Origin: Polyangiaceae bacterium
GTDB taxonomy: Bacteria > Myxococcota_A > Polyangia > Polyangiales > Polyangiaceae
Reading direction: 5' to 3'
Assembly: GCA_947475525.1 (NCBI GenBank)
Contig: CANJMI010000013.1
Span: 62,001-126,000, forward strand
Length of the DNA: 64,000 nucleotides
Shown here: piece after piece, positions 1 through 9,986 of the stretch
Position numbering within the stretch: the first letter of the stretch is position 1
How the letters are laid out: every line of letters begins with the position of its first letter
Notes under the pieces: generated by a model
Databases searched by the model: none
The model's input: the letters and a program-made list of their open reading frames with translations, nothing else
Told to the model about the DNA's origin: nothing
Translations under genes and position numbers: made by a program

Positions 1-1788
1 GTACTTCGGCACGCCCAGCAATTTCGGAATCTGCTTGGCCCCAATCTCGACCGCTTTCTCTTTGCCGTCCTTCACGACCTGCCGCGCAACCTTGCGGCAC
101 ACGCTGGCAATCTCACGGTCGAGCGAACGTACGCCGCTCTCATGCGTGTAGTGATGAACGATTGTGCGGATCGCGCTCTCGGAGATCGAAAGCGGCACGT
201 CCTCGAGACCGCACTCCTTACGGTTCCGCGGGATCAAATAATCGACTGCAATGTTCAGCTTCTCAAACTCGGTGTAGCCACCAAGCTCGATGACCTCCAT
301 GCGGTCTTGAAGCGGAACGGGGATCTGGCTGAGCGAATTCGCGGTGGTGATGAACATCACGTCGGAGAGGTCGTAATCGAGGTCGAGGTAGTGATCGCTG
401 AACGCGTGGTTCTGCTCGCGATCGAGAACCTCGAGCAACGCGGACGCCGGATCACCACGGAAATCACTCGACATCTTGTCAACCTCGTCGAGCAAAAACA
501 CCGGATTGTTCGTCCCGGCCTTTTTCAGCGACTGGATGAGCTTGCCCGGCAGCGCACCGATGTACGTGCGTCGATGACCTCGAATTTCCGCTTCATCGCG
601 GACGCCGCCGAGCGCGAGTCGCACGAATTTGCGGCCCGTGGCGCGGGCGATGCTCTTCGCTAGCGAAGTCTTTCCGACGCCCGGTGGCCCGACGAAACAC
701 AGGACCGGGCCCCGCAACTGCTTGGTCAGCGCTTGCACCGCAAGGTGCTCGAGGATACGCTCCTTGATTTTGCGCAAACCATAGTGATCCTCGTCGAGGA
801 TTTTCGAAGCCTCTTCGAGATCGTAGCGTTCCTCACTCTTGTCGAACCACGGCAGCTCGAGAATCCAATCGATGTAGTTGCGAACGACGGTCGCCTCGGC
901 GCTCGTCGGATGCATCATCTTGAGCTTTTTCAGCTCTTTTTTGATCTTCTCTTGAGCCTCTTTGCTCAACCGCTTGTTCTTTATCTGCTCGGTAAGCTCT
1001 TGGATCTCACTCTTGAACTCATCGCGCTCGCCACCACCCAGTTCCTTCTGGATGGCCTGCATCTGCTCGTTTAGGTAGTACTCCTTCTGAGTACGGTCCA
1101 TCTGACGCTTCACGCGCGAGCGGATCTTCTTCTCGACCTGCAGGATCTCGATCTCACCCTGGAGGAGCTCGAGCAAACGCTCGAGGCGCGAACGCGGCTC
1201 CGGGTTCTCGAGCAACTCTTGCCGGTCGCTAAGCTTCACCGTAGGAAGGTTCGCCACGATCGTATCGGCAAGGCGCGAGGCCTCCGCGATCGCTTGCACC
1301 GAGACGAGAACTTCAGGCGGGAGCTTCTTGTTCAGCTTGAGGTAGGTCTCAAACGTCGACTGCGCCGAGCGCACCAGCGCCTCCGCCGTAACGTCGTTCG
1401 CCTCGGGCTCCTCGATAGCCTCGCAGTCGACCAGGTAGCACGGGTTCGTCTGCACATACCGCGTGATCCGCGTGCGGCGCTTGCCCTCCACCAACACCTT
1501 CACGGTTCCGTCTGGAAGCCGCAAAAGCTGCCGGATGTCGCCTACGGTACCCACCGCGAAGATGTCATCCGGTGTCGGGTCATTCGTCTTCGCATTGCGC
1601 TGAGCCGCAAGAACGACTTCCTTGCTCCCGGCCATCGCCTCCTCGAGCGCGGCGATCGAGCGCTCTCTTCCAACGAAGAGCTGGGAGATCATCCCCGGGA
1701 AAAGGATGATGTCCCGTAGCGGTAGCAGTGGCAACACCACCGATGCGGATGACTTGGGTTCGGCGTCGTCGGCGTTCTTGAACAACAT
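1..1788 (-). CDS. lon: ATP-dependent protease Lon (3' end outside window)
   Basis: Lon is a cytoplasmic AAA+ serine protease that removes damaged and short-lived regulatory proteins. Reading the minus strand from the ATG at 1788 gives 596 uninterrupted codons to the window edge. They cover the N-terminal substrate-binding domain, beginning with the typical [15 protein letters not shown] stretch, a long charged coiled-coil region with [17 protein letters not shown], and the AAA+ module with Walker A GPPGVGKT near residue 360, FLLDEVDKM and the sensor region. The C-terminal Ser-Lys protease domain lies outside the window, so its integrity cannot be judged. The gene follows clpX on the same strand, 92 bases away, completing a tig-clpP-clpX-lon proteostasis block. 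The start is the first in-frame ATG before the conserved N-terminus. Confidence 0.97.
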   Translation of the reverse strand, partial: MLFKNADDAEPKSSASVVLPLLPLRDIILFPGMISQLFVGRERSIAALEEAMAGSKEVVLAAQRNAKTNDPTPDDIFAVGTVGDIRQLLRLPDGTVKVLVEGKRRTRITRYVQTNPCYLVDCEAIEEPEANDVTAEALVRSAQSTFETYLKLNKKLPPEVLVSVQAIAEASRLADTIVANLPTVKLSDRQELLENPEPRSRLERLLELLQGEIEILQVEKKIRSRVKRQMDRTQKEYYLNEQMQAIQKELGGGERDEFKSEIQELTEQIKNKRLSKEAQEKIKKELKKLKMMHPTSAEATVVRNYIDWILELPWFDKSEERYDLEEASKILDEDHYGLRKIKERILEHLAVQALTKQLRGPVLCFVGPPGVGKTSLAKSIARATGRKFVRLALGGVRDEAEIRGHRRTYIGALPGKLIQSLKKAGTNNPVFLLDEVDKMSSDFRGDPASALLEVLDREQNHAFSDHYLDLDYDLSDVMFITTANSLSQIPVPLQDRMEVIELGGYTEFEKLNIAVDYLIPRNRKECGLEDVPLSISESAIRTIVHHYTHESGVRSLDREIASVCRKVARQVVKDGKEKAVEIGAKQIPKLLGVPKY

Positions 1789-1880
1789 GGCGCTTCGTTT
1801 GCGCGACCGATCCGTTTACCGACCGCCGCGCACGTTTGGCCCGGAGCTCGACGGAGCGCGCGAACCCAGGTCCATCCGAA

Positions 1881-3164
<1,284 letters not shown>

Positions 3165-3207
3165 CGCTCACCTCAGGGGCAAGGAGACCACACAGGACTC
3201 GTGACGA

Positions 3208-3278
3208 GGCTCCGTGCTTGGAGCCTCAGCGTGAAAAGGAAACCGGCTCCGTGCTCGGAGCCTCAGCGTGAAAAGGAA
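3208..3278 (-). repeat. Two tandem 34-bp hairpin repeats between clpP and clpX
   Basis: Two near-identical direct copies lie at 3208-3241 and 3245-3278, 37 bases apart. They differ at one position. Each contains the inverted repeat GGCTCC ... GGAGCC with a 5-6 base loop, followed by the shared tail CAGCGTGAAAAGGAA. On the minus-strand transcript they fold as two consecutive hairpins between the clpP stop and the clpX start. No U-run follows, so a simple intrinsic terminator is unlikely. RNA processing, partial attenuation or a protein-binding site are possible. Confidence 0.7.
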
Positions 3279-3279
3279 G

Positions 3280-3945
3280 TCAGGATTCCTGACCGGCCTT
3301 CTGAAGAACGCGATCGATGATGCCGTACTCTTTGGCTTCGGACGCGCTTAAATAGAAATCACGCTCGATGTCGCTTGCGATGCGTTCACGGGTTTGACCC
3401 GTCGCGCCGGCGAGCATGTCGGTGAGGGTGTCCTTCACCTTTTTGATCTCACGCGCCTGGATCTCGATGTCGGTCGCCTGACCACGTGCGCCGCCGAGCG
3501 GTTGATGGATCATGATACGAGCATTGGGAAGCGCGAAGCGGTGCCCCTTCGCTCCCACGGCGAGCAACACGGCGCCCATCGACGAGGCCTGACCGATGCA
3601 CATCGTCGAGACCTTGCTTCGGATGTAATTCATCGTGTCGATCATCGCGAGGCCGGCGGTGACGATTCCGCCTGGGCTGTTGATGTACATCTGAATTTCT
3701 TTGTCCGGATCCTCGCTCTCGAGGAAGAGGAACTGAGCCACCACGGCGTTCGCGACGAAGTCATCGATCTCCGTGCCGACGAAGACGATCCGGTCCTTCA
3801 GGAGGCGGCTGTAGATGTCCCACTCGCGCTCACCGCGGTGGGTCGTTTCAGTGATGCGCGGCAGATAGTAGGCGGCGCGCTCGCGCTCGTGCCGGATGTA
3901 GTCCGCGGAGCTGTCCAAAATGTCGAGTGCTTTGCTGCGATTCAT
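3280..3945 (-). CDS. clpP: ATP-dependent Clp protease proteolytic subunit ClpP
   Basis: ClpP is the tetradecameric serine peptidase chamber that degrades proteins unfolded by ClpX. The start was set at the ATG at 3945 because GGAG lies just upstream and the protein then begins in the family's usual place; an upstream in-frame start adds only a non-conserved 13-residue leader. The 221-residue product carries the triad as S122 (in SSMGA), H147 (in IMIHQP) and D196 (in IERDFYLSA), with the same spacing as E. coli ClpP. The oxyanion glycines (SPGG) at about 90-93 are present. It sits 39 bases after tig and before clpX, the standard order. Confidence 0.97.
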   Translation of the reverse strand: MNRSKALDILDSSADYIRHERERAAYYLPRITETTHRGEREWDIYSRLLKDRIVFVGTEIDDFVANAVVAQFLFLESEDPDKEIQMYINSPGGIVTAGLAMIDTMNYIRSKVSTMCIGQASSMGAVLLAVGAKGHRFALPNARIMIHQPLGGARGQATDIEIQAREIKKVKDTLTDMLAGATGQTRERIASDIERDFYLSASEAKEYGIIDRVLQKAGQES

Positions 3946-3984
3946 CGGGTCTCCTTCGGTGGGGCCAGCGCCCCACCAGCTCAA

Positions 3985-5238
3985 TCAAGCGGGCGTGATC
4001 GTGGCTTCGTTTTCCATCAGCGTGAGGACTTTGTCCTCGAGAATCATGCCGATCAACATTTCTCGTTTGCCACGCTCGCGGTACTCGGCCTTGACGCGCG
4101 CGACGTTCTTGCCCGACTGCGCGGCGAGCTCTTCATAGCCCTTCTCGATGTCCGCCTCCGTGACGTCGAGCTTGTTGTCCTTGGCGATTTCCGCCATGAG
4201 CAGGCCAGCGCGGACCTTCATCTCCGAATCGACGCGGATGTGTTCGACGAGCTCCGCTGTCCGGCGGAAAGGCTGACCGGACATCTGCGCCATCTGCTGC
4301 ATCTCACGCTCGCTCATGCGCGACTGCTGCTCGACGAGCGAAGGCGGTACTGGAATCGTGTTCTTCGCGCAGAGCTGCACGACGAGGGCCTTGGCGACCT
4401 CTTCTTCCGCGCGCTGCTCAAGTTCTTTGCCGAGGCGCTCCTTGATCGACGCCTCGAGGGCGGTGAGGCTCTCACTGCCGGCGTCCTTCGCGAGCTCGTC
4501 GTCGATGGCGGGAAGGATGCGCTCCTTCAGGTCGTCAATTTTGACCGTGATCGTGATGTCCCTGCCGCGCAGCTGAGCCGCGTGGTGGTTCTCGGGAAAC
4601 GTGACGACGACGGCCTTCTCATCGCCGGCCTTTGAGCCTGCGAGAACCGCCTCGATGGGTTCCATCACCTTGCCCTCGCCGACTTCGGTTTCGACCGTCT
4701 CGTTGCGGTCCGCGCCATCGATCTTGAAGCTGAGCGAGAGGGTCGCGACATCACCCTTGTGAGCGCCACGGCCTTCGACGGCTTGAAGGGTCGAGTGCTC
4801 GCGTTGGACGCGTTCGAGCTCGGTCTTCACGGTCTCGTCGGTCACGGCGACGCTCGGTTTGGTGGCGGCGAGGCCCTTCCACTCGACCTTCTCGATCTCG
4901 GGGCGAACCTCGAAGCGCGCCTTGAATGAAAACGCTTTCTTCGGCTCGAGTTCGGCTGGCTCCACCGCAGGCTGGGTGAGCGGCTGAATGCCCTTGTCAC
5001 CGAGGGCTTGCTGAAGCGTCGAGTCCATCAAGCGGCGCGCGACGTCGGCGCGAACGGCTTGGCCGTACAACTGTACGAGCACGTGCCGCGGCGCTTTGCC
5101 CGGGCGGAAGCCACGAACGCGGGCGGTTTTTTGCAGCGACGTGAACGCGCCGTCGACTTCGATTGTGACCTGGTCGGCCGGCACCTGGATTTGGAGTTCC
5201 AACAGGACGGGCGAGAGCTTTTCGACTTGAACTTCCAT
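3985..5238 (-). CDS. tig: Trigger factor, ribosome-associated chaperone
   Basis: Trigger factor binds ribosomal protein uL23 at the exit tunnel and shields nascent chains. The 417-residue product from the ATG at 5238 has the N-terminal ribosome-binding domain, including the conserved FRPGKAPRHVL form of the signature loop. A central FKBP-like prolyl isomerase domain (about 150-240) follows, then a helical C-terminal chaperone domain. The open frame extends 41 codons further upstream, but that part is Arg/Pro-rich and not conserved, and the family begins at MEVQVEKL. It starts the tig-clpP-clpX-lon block. An intrinsic terminator for the upstream small gene at 5333-5371 implies that tig has its own promoter. 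Confidence 0.96.
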   Translation of the reverse strand: MEVQVEKLSPVLLELQIQVPADQVTIEVDGAFTSLQKTARVRGFRPGKAPRHVLVQLYGQAVRADVARRLMDSTLQQALGDKGIQPLTQPAVEPAELEPKKAFSFKARFEVRPEIEKVEWKGLAATKPSVAVTDETVKTELERVQREHSTLQAVEGRGAHKGDVATLSLSFKIDGADRNETVETEVGEGKVMEPIEAVLAGSKAGDEKAVVVTFPENHHAAQLRGRDITITVKIDDLKERILPAIDDELAKDAGSESLTALEASIKERLGKELEQRAEEEVAKALVVQLCAKNTIPVPPSLVEQQSRMSEREMQQMAQMSGQPFRRTAELVEHIRVDSEMKVRAGLLMAEIAKDNKLDVTEADIEKGYEELAAQSGKNVARVKAEYRERGKREMLIGMILEDKVLTLMENEATITPA

Positions 5239-5332
5239 GGCTTCCACTACGACTGGGGGATTGCCACGCGGCGGGGGCGAGGTCAAGAAGGATAACCCTC
5301 CACGGCGTGGCAACAAGCAGACCCGCGCGGAC

Positions 5333-5371
5333 AAAAAAAGACCCCGGCGCTGAGGCATCAACGCCGGGGTC
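5333..5371 (-). terminator. Intrinsic terminator of the small acidic-protein gene
   Basis: A perfect 10-bp inverted repeat, GACCCCGGCG at 5340-5349 with CGCCGGGGTC at 5362-5371 and a 12-base loop, is followed on the minus strand by seven T (5333-5339). This is a textbook rho-independent terminator read leftwards. It lies 32 bases after the stop of the 5403-5573 gene and before tig. Confidence 0.88.
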
Positions 5372-5402
5372 AGGCAAGTCCCGGGAGGGACTCAAACTCC
5401 AA

Positions 5403-5573
5403 TCACGCGTCGTCCTCGTCCATCTCCTCGGCGAGGAGGTCGCGGTCCATTTCGAACTCGGCTTCGAAGGGGCTATCGCCCACCATGTCTTCGAAAGTCT
5501 GTCCGACGCGGAACGCGGGCTTGAGGTACTCGCGCTCGAACTCGGCAAAGTTTTGGTACGACTTGGGCTGCAT
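5403..5573 (-). CDS. Small acidic protein of unknown function, 56 residues
   Basis: This short minus-strand gene starts at the ATG at 5573, seven bases after a strong GGAGG ribosome-binding site, and ends with TGA at 5403. The product begins MQPKSYQNFAEFEREYLKP and ends in a very acidic tail (EEMDEDDA). No signal peptide, membrane segment or known motif is visible. It has a dedicated intrinsic terminator directly downstream, so it is probably a monocistronic transcript separate from tig. It is transcribed divergently from parA. I do not recognise the family; the good ribosome site, dedicated terminator and plausible codon pattern are the evidence that it is real. Confidence 0.75.
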   Translation of the reverse strand: MQPKSYQNFAEFEREYLKPAFRVGQTFEDMVGDSPFEAEFEMDRDLLAEEMDEDDA

Positions 5574-5733
5574 CGAATCCTCCGAAAAACCTGCGACTAC
5601 TTAGGCACGCGGGGTCAGGAAACTACACCCACCCACATGTGAGCAACTGTAGTTGCACCTTGACGATTGGCGAAGAAAATGGCGCATAAAAATGTCGGTG
5701 CCGAGTCGCCGCTGCGGTAATCAGCAGGTGCTC

Positions 5734-6507
5734 ATGCCTCGCTCCATCGTCATCGCCGTTGCCAACCAGAAGGGCGGCGTCGGCAAAACCACGACCAGCG
5801 TCAACGTCGCGGCTGGGCTCGCCACGGCCGAGCGCAGAACGCTACTCGTCGACGTCGATCCGCAAGGCAACGCGTCGAGTGGCGTCGGCATACGCCCCCG
5901 CACGGTGGAGCTCTCCCTCTACGATGCGATCGTCGGACGATCCACGCTCCGCGAGACGATCGTCAGGACCGAGATCGCGACGCTCGACCTCGTGCCGGCG
6001 ACGCAAGACTTGGTCGGGATGGAGCTCGAGCTCGTGGACGCAGAAGACCGCGCGCTGAAGCTCCGCCAGACCCTTAAGCCCATCCGTGAAGACTACGACT
6101 ACGTGGTGCTCGACTGCGCGCCGTCGCTCGGACTGCTCACCGTGAACGCGCTCAGTGCGGCGGACTTCGTGCTCGTTCCTATGCAGTGCGAGTACTACGC
6201 CCTCGAAGGGCTCACCCATTTGATGGCCACGATCGACCGTGTCAAAGACCTTTACAACCCGACGCTCGACGTCGCCGGCGTCGTGCTGACGATGTTCGAT
6301 GGTCGCAACTCGCTCACGCACCAGGTTGCGAGAGAAGTACGCGACCATTTTCACGTGTTCGACTCGATCATCCCGCGCAACGTGAAGCTCTCGGAAGCGC
6401 CATCGCACGGCAAGCCAGCGCTGCTCTACGACATCGAGTGCAAAGGCTCGCAAGGCTATTTGAGTCTCGCCCGCGAGCTCATCGCGCTCCGCGAAAAAAC
6501 CGCCTGA
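5734..6507 (+). CDS. parA: Chromosome-partitioning ATPase ParA (Soj family)
   Basis: ParA binds DNA non-specifically when ATP-bound and, with ParB-parS, moves chromosome origins apart. The start was placed at the ATG at 5734 (MPRSIVIAVANQKGG), where the family begins; the frame is open a further 27 codons upstream without similarity. The 257-residue product has the deviant Walker A KGGVGKTT at 13-20, the switch DVDPQGNAS, and Walker B in YVVLDCAPSLG. The usual partner parB lies immediately downstream but on the opposite strand, with the two stops about 30 bases apart. That is unlike the common parA-parB operon, so the two must be transcribed separately. Confidence 0.95.
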   Translation: MPRSIVIAVANQKGGVGKTTTSVNVAAGLATAERRTLLVDVDPQGNASSGVGIRPRTVELSLYDAIVGRSTLRETIVRTEIATLDLVPATQDLVGMELELVDAEDRALKLRQTLKPIREDYDYVVLDCAPSLGLLTVNALSAADFVLVPMQCEYYALEGLTHLMATIDRVKDLYNPTLDVAGVVLTMFDGRNSLTHQVAREVRDHFHVFDSIIPRNVKLSEAPSHGKPALLYDIECKGSQGYLSLARELIALREKTA

Positions 6508-6537
6508 GCGTCGCCCTACTGGGCACGACGCGCGGGC

Positions 6538-7434
6538 TCACGCGCCGAAGACAGCGAGGATTCGATCGAGCTCGTCGAGCGAGTTGTACGTAACGACGAT
6601 CTGACCGCCCGGACCCTTGTGCGCGACCGATGTGCGCGCTCCGAGGCGACGGGTGATGCGCTGCTCGACGTCGCGAACGTTGGGCGACTTGACCGCGCCC
6701 GGCGTCCCAGTCGAGGGTTTCGAGCGCAAGCGAACGAGCGACTCGAGGTTGCGAACGCTGAGCTTTTTCGCGACGGCATTCCGAGCCAGCGACACCATCG
6801 TCGCCTCATCGGGCGCGCCAAGGAGGGCTCGTCCGTGCCCTTCAGACAGCTCGCCGCTTGCGACCATCGTGCGAATCACTTCGGGCAACTTCAGCAGGCG
6901 GAGACCGTTCGTAACAGCCACGCGGCTCTTGCCGACTCGCGTCGCGAGCTGCTCTTGGGTGTACCCGTTGTCCGCGATCAAACGCTCGTATGCCGCGGCG
7001 GTCTCGAGCGCGTTCAGGTCTTCGCGTTGCAGATTTTCGATCAGCGCGAGTTCGAACGACTCGGCCGAATCGACGTCCTTGACGAGAACCGGTACCTCTT
7101 TTTTTCCGGCGAGCTGGGCGGCTCGCCAGCGGCGCTCGCCCATGATGAGCTCGAAGCTATCGGCCGTGCTCGTGCGCCGCACAAGAAGCGGCTCGAGAAC
7201 ACCGTATTGCGCGATGGTGGCCGCGAGCTCCTCGAGGCGCTCTTTGTCGAAATAGCGCCTCGGCTGGCCGCGCATCGGAACGATTCGCTCGATGGGACAC
7301 TCGAAAAACGTGCGGGCAGCCGAACTTCCGGCCGACGCCCCGGAGGCCTCCAGCGGGAAGCTTGGCGGTCGTTTCGGAGGCAGGAGCGCATCGAGGCCTC
7401 GGCCGAGCGCGCGGCGCGGTTCTTTGTCTTTCAT
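6538..7434 (-). CDS. parB: Chromosome-partitioning protein ParB (Spo0J), CTP-dependent clamp
   Basis: ParB loads at parS sites near the origin, closes into a CTP-bound clamp and stimulates ParA. The 298-residue product begins with the ALGRGLDALLP signature. It has the CTP-binding motif GERRWRA at 99-105 and ENLQRED at 133-139, then a helix-turn-helix at roughly 155-183 and a C-terminal dimerisation region. It lies tail to tail with parA and 26 bases after the stop of a TPR lipoprotein gene on the same strand, so it is probably the second gene of that transcript. I noticed no parS-like palindrome in the window. Confidence 0.95.
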   Translation of the reverse strand: MKDKEPRRALGRGLDALLPPKRPPSFPLEASGASAGSSAARTFFECPIERIVPMRGQPRRYFDKERLEELAATIAQYGVLEPLLVRRTSTADSFELIMGERRWRAAQLAGKKEVPVLVKDVDSAESFELALIENLQREDLNALETAAAYERLIADNGYTQEQLATRVGKSRVAVTNGLRLLKLPEVIRTMVASGELSEGHGRALLGAPDEATMVSLARNAVAKKLSVRNLESLVRLRSKPSTGTPGAVKSPNVRDVEQRITRRLGARTSVAHKGPGGQIVVTYNSLDELDRILAVFGA

Positions 7435-7460
7435 CGCTGTCGATTCGGGCCGGGGCGGCG

Positions 7461-8495
7461 TCAGTGGTGCCCGCGCTGGAGCTTTTCGTTGGGGTGCGTG
7501 AGCTCGTCCCAGCGCTCCTTCGCCTTGCGTCCAACGGGCGTAGAGGCCCCAAGCTTGTACGCTCGCTCGAACGCCTCGGCGGCCTTGGCGCGCTTCTTCG
7601 CCGCGAGCAACGCCATCCCGACGTAGTAGTGCGCCGGCTGGTAATTGGCATCGAGCTGCACCGCGCGCTCGTAGTCGGTGGCGACCTCGACTTCGGGCTG
7701 GTGCAACTCATGGCGGCAGAGGCCACGATTCAGCCAGTGGCTTGCGTCCTTTCCGTCCACGGCGATGGCGGCGCCGTACGCTGCGACGCAGTCTTCAAAT
7801 GCTCCGGCTTTTGCGAACCGCCCACCGAATGCCGCGAGCGCCTTCGAGTTCTTGGAGAAATTCGGCACAAGCTTGCGCATCTCCACGGCGGCTTCGGTCA
7901 TCTTGCCACCGTCGAAGAGGACGTCCGCAAGCATCTGACGAGTCTCCACGCGGTCCTCCGTCTCGAGCGCGGCCCGGTACTGCGCCGCGGCCTTGTCGAC
8001 CTGATTCGCCTGCCGGTACGCGAACGCGAGGTTCAGCCGGACGTCGACAGCCTTCGGTTCGAGCGCCACGGCCGGCTCGAGGACGAGAACGGCCTTCTCG
8101 GGCCGAGCGGGCGGCTCGAGGTACATGGCTGCGAGGTTGACGCGAGCGCTGACGAGCTTCGGATCGAGGACGATCGCTCGCTCATAACGCGACTCGGCTT
8201 CGGCGCGCTTGCCCGTCCGGTCGTAAGCGTAGGCGAGATGGTAGACGGCCTGCGCATCGTTTGGCAGCATTTTGATTGCCTTTTCGAGCGTTGTGATACC
8301 GTCCGCGTAGCGCTCGTTCTGAACCATGGCGATGCCGCGATCGAGTTCGGTCGCGCTCTGCCCCGGGCTCCCGCTATCGAGAGAAGGGACCGGGTCGGCC
8401 GTGAGCACAGGGCGAGGCGGCCCCCCTTGAGTGGTCGCGCATCCGAGCGCGGCGGCCGCAAGCGACAGAACCAGCAGCGGAGCGAATGTACGCAT
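7461..8495 (-). CDS. TPR-repeat lipoprotein
   Basis: The chosen ATG at 8495 gives MRTFAPLLVLSLAAAALGC, a lipoprotein signal peptide with lipobox at the cysteine, preceded by GGAAG. The longer open frame (to 8576) would bury this signal and was rejected. The remaining ~325 residues are a string of tetratricopeptide units with alternating A/Y/L helix positions (for example YHLAYAYDRTGKRAEAESRY), so it is probably an envelope-anchored protein-interaction scaffold. No enzymatic motif is seen. It precedes parB on the same strand with a 26-base gap, a link between an envelope protein and segregation that may simply be operon convenience. It is divergent from moaA. Confidence 0.85.
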   Translation of the reverse strand: MRTFAPLLVLSLAAAALGCATTQGGPPRPVLTADPVPSLDSGSPGQSATELDRGIAMVQNERYADGITTLEKAIKMLPNDAQAVYHLAYAYDRTGKRAEAESRYERAIVLDPKLVSARVNLAAMYLEPPARPEKAVLVLEPAVALEPKAVDVRLNLAFAYRQANQVDKAAAQYRAALETEDRVETRQMLADVLFDGGKMTEAAVEMRKLVPNFSKNSKALAAFGGRFAKAGAFEDCVAAYGAAIAVDGKDASHWLNRGLCRHELHQPEVEVATDYERAVQLDANYQPAHYYVGMALLAAKKRAKAAEAFERAYKLGASTPVGRKAKERWDELTHPNEKLQRGHH

Positions 8496-8599
8496 GATCT
8501 TCCAGACTCCTGCGGACAGTACTCGTTCATTTTCATGGCGAGGTCCAGCGACGTCGACGCATGCGGACTCGCTCACGCCGAGGTAGAGTCGCCCTCATC

Positions 8600-9625
8600 A
8601 TGCGTGCCCCGATCCACGACACCCTCGGGCGCCCGCTCGGTGCGCTACGCATGAGTGTCACCGATCGGTGCAACTTGCGCTGCAGCTACTGCATGCCAGA
8701 AGACGACTACGTGTGGCTTCCACGCGAAGGTTTGCTCGATTTTGACGAGCTCGCGCGGGTGGCTCGTCTCTTTTCCGAGCTCGGCGTCGACCGAATCCGG
8801 TTGACTGGCGGCGAGCCGCTCCTGCGTCGCGGGCTTCCCGACCTCGTGGCGAAGCTCCTCCTGCTCGAGACGATTGGCGAAGTCGCCTTGACCACGAACG
8901 GTGTGCTCTTGGACAGCCAGGCGGCCGCTCTCGCCGCGGCGGGATTGCGACGCATCACCGTCAGCCTCGATACGCTGGACCCGGCCAGGTTCCAGCGCCT
9001 CACGCGCAAAGATGAGCACGCACGTGTGCTCGCAGGGATCGACGCGGCCCGCGGTGCAGGGCTCGCCATCAAGCTCGACACGGTGGTGTTGCGGGACGTC
9101 AATGACGACGAGATAATTCCGCTCTTGAGGTACGCGGCAAGCATCGGCGCCGAGCTGCGGTTCATCGAATACATGGACGTCGGCGGGGCGACTCGATGGC
9201 GGCGCGCCTCGGTCGTCACACGGGAAGAAATCCTCGTGCGGGTGCGCGAGGCCTTCGGCGCGGTCGAGCCCCTAAGCGGCCGAGGCTCGGCCCCGGCAGA
9301 GACGTACCGCCTGCCGAGTGGCGCCTCCTTCGGCGTAATCGCGAGCGTGACGGCTCCCTTTTGTCGGGCATGCGACCGCAGTCGAGTGACGGCCGACGGC
9401 ATGTGGTACCCGTGCCTTTACGCGGCGCGCGGACTCGACCTCAAGGCCGCGCTGCGAGGGGGCGCAACCGACGACATGCTCCGCGCTTTGCTGGAGACCG
9501 CCTGGCGAAAGCGTGACGACCGAGGAGCGGAAGTGCGGGCGCTGCTCCCCGACCGCGAGGCTTTGATCCCTGCGAGTGCATTGCGCGGGGACCCTCACCT
9601 CGAGATGCACACCCGCGGCGGATGA
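8600..9625 (+). CDS. moaA: GTP 3',8-cyclase MoaA, molybdenum cofactor biosynthesis
   Basis: MoaA is the radical-SAM enzyme that converts GTP to the cyclic intermediate of molybdopterin synthesis. The 341-residue product from the ATG at 8600 has the radical-SAM cluster cysteines C24, C28 and C31 (CNLRCSYC) and RLTGGEPLLR for SAM binding. The second 4Fe-4S site is marked by CRACDRSR and a following YPCLYA. It ends in the double glycine typical of MoaA (HTRGG). A longer frame to 8561 has a non-conserved Arg-rich start and overlaps the promoter area of the divergent TPR gene. No other moa gene is adjacent. Confidence 0.96.
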   Translation: MRAPIHDTLGRPLGALRMSVTDRCNLRCSYCMPEDDYVWLPREGLLDFDELARVARLFSELGVDRIRLTGGEPLLRRGLPDLVAKLLLLETIGEVALTTNGVLLDSQAAALAAAGLRRITVSLDTLDPARFQRLTRKDEHARVLAGIDAARGAGLAIKLDTVVLRDVNDDEIIPLLRYAASIGAELRFIEYMDVGGATRWRRASVVTREEILVRVREAFGAVEPLSGRGSAPAETYRLPSGASFGVIASVTAPFCRACDRSRVTADGMWYPCLYAARGLDLKAALRGGATDDMLRALLETAWRKRDDRGAEVRALLPDREALIPASALRGDPHLEMHTRGG

Positions 9626-9692
9626 GACGAACGCAGGCGCCGCTCGACGCACCGCTTGACGCCCGCGGTCGAACGAATCGATTCTCCCGCCC

Positions 9693-9980
9693 ATGACCGA
9701 CGCGATGTACCAGCGCATGCTCGAGCGTGCCGAGGCTCAATCCTCGAAGAAGGGCCCCTCGAAGCTGCCCGACGAGAAGACGATCACGCTCTACGTGACG
9801 AGTCACGGAACGTCGATCACGGTGTCGAACGTCATCGAGCTTGCGCTCTCCGAAGGCATCGTTGAAGCGAAAAACCGCAAAGGCGAGCTCTTCATCCTCG
9901 GCCTCGGCGACATCCTCGCGGCCGCGATCAATGCCAACGATGAGCGTGGCGCGGGTCGCCGTGCCGGATTTGTCGGCTAA
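9693..9980 (+). CDS. Hypothetical protein, 95 residues
   Basis: This short gene starts with ATG at 9693 and ends six bases before the GTG start of an ABC ATPase. The product has a charged N-terminus, then a compact stretch with TITLYVTSHGTSITVSN and IELALSEGIVEAKNRKGE that looks like a small alpha/beta fold. No signal peptide or membrane segment is seen. I do not recognise the family. Tight spacing suggests co-expression with the MlaF-like ATPase downstream. Confidence 0.65.
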   Translation: MTDAMYQRMLERAEAQSSKKGPSKLPDEKTITLYVTSHGTSITVSNVIELALSEGIVEAKNRKGELFILGLGDILAAAINANDERGAGRRAGFVG

Positions 9981-9986
9981 GTCCGC

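Noticed and set aside
3394-4635. 413-codon plus-strand open frame across clpP and tig
   Set aside because: It is antisense to two well-supported genes and has no recognisable domain.
5574-7434. parS site near parA/parB
   Set aside because: I saw no palindrome like the canonical parS core in this region; parS may lie outside the window.
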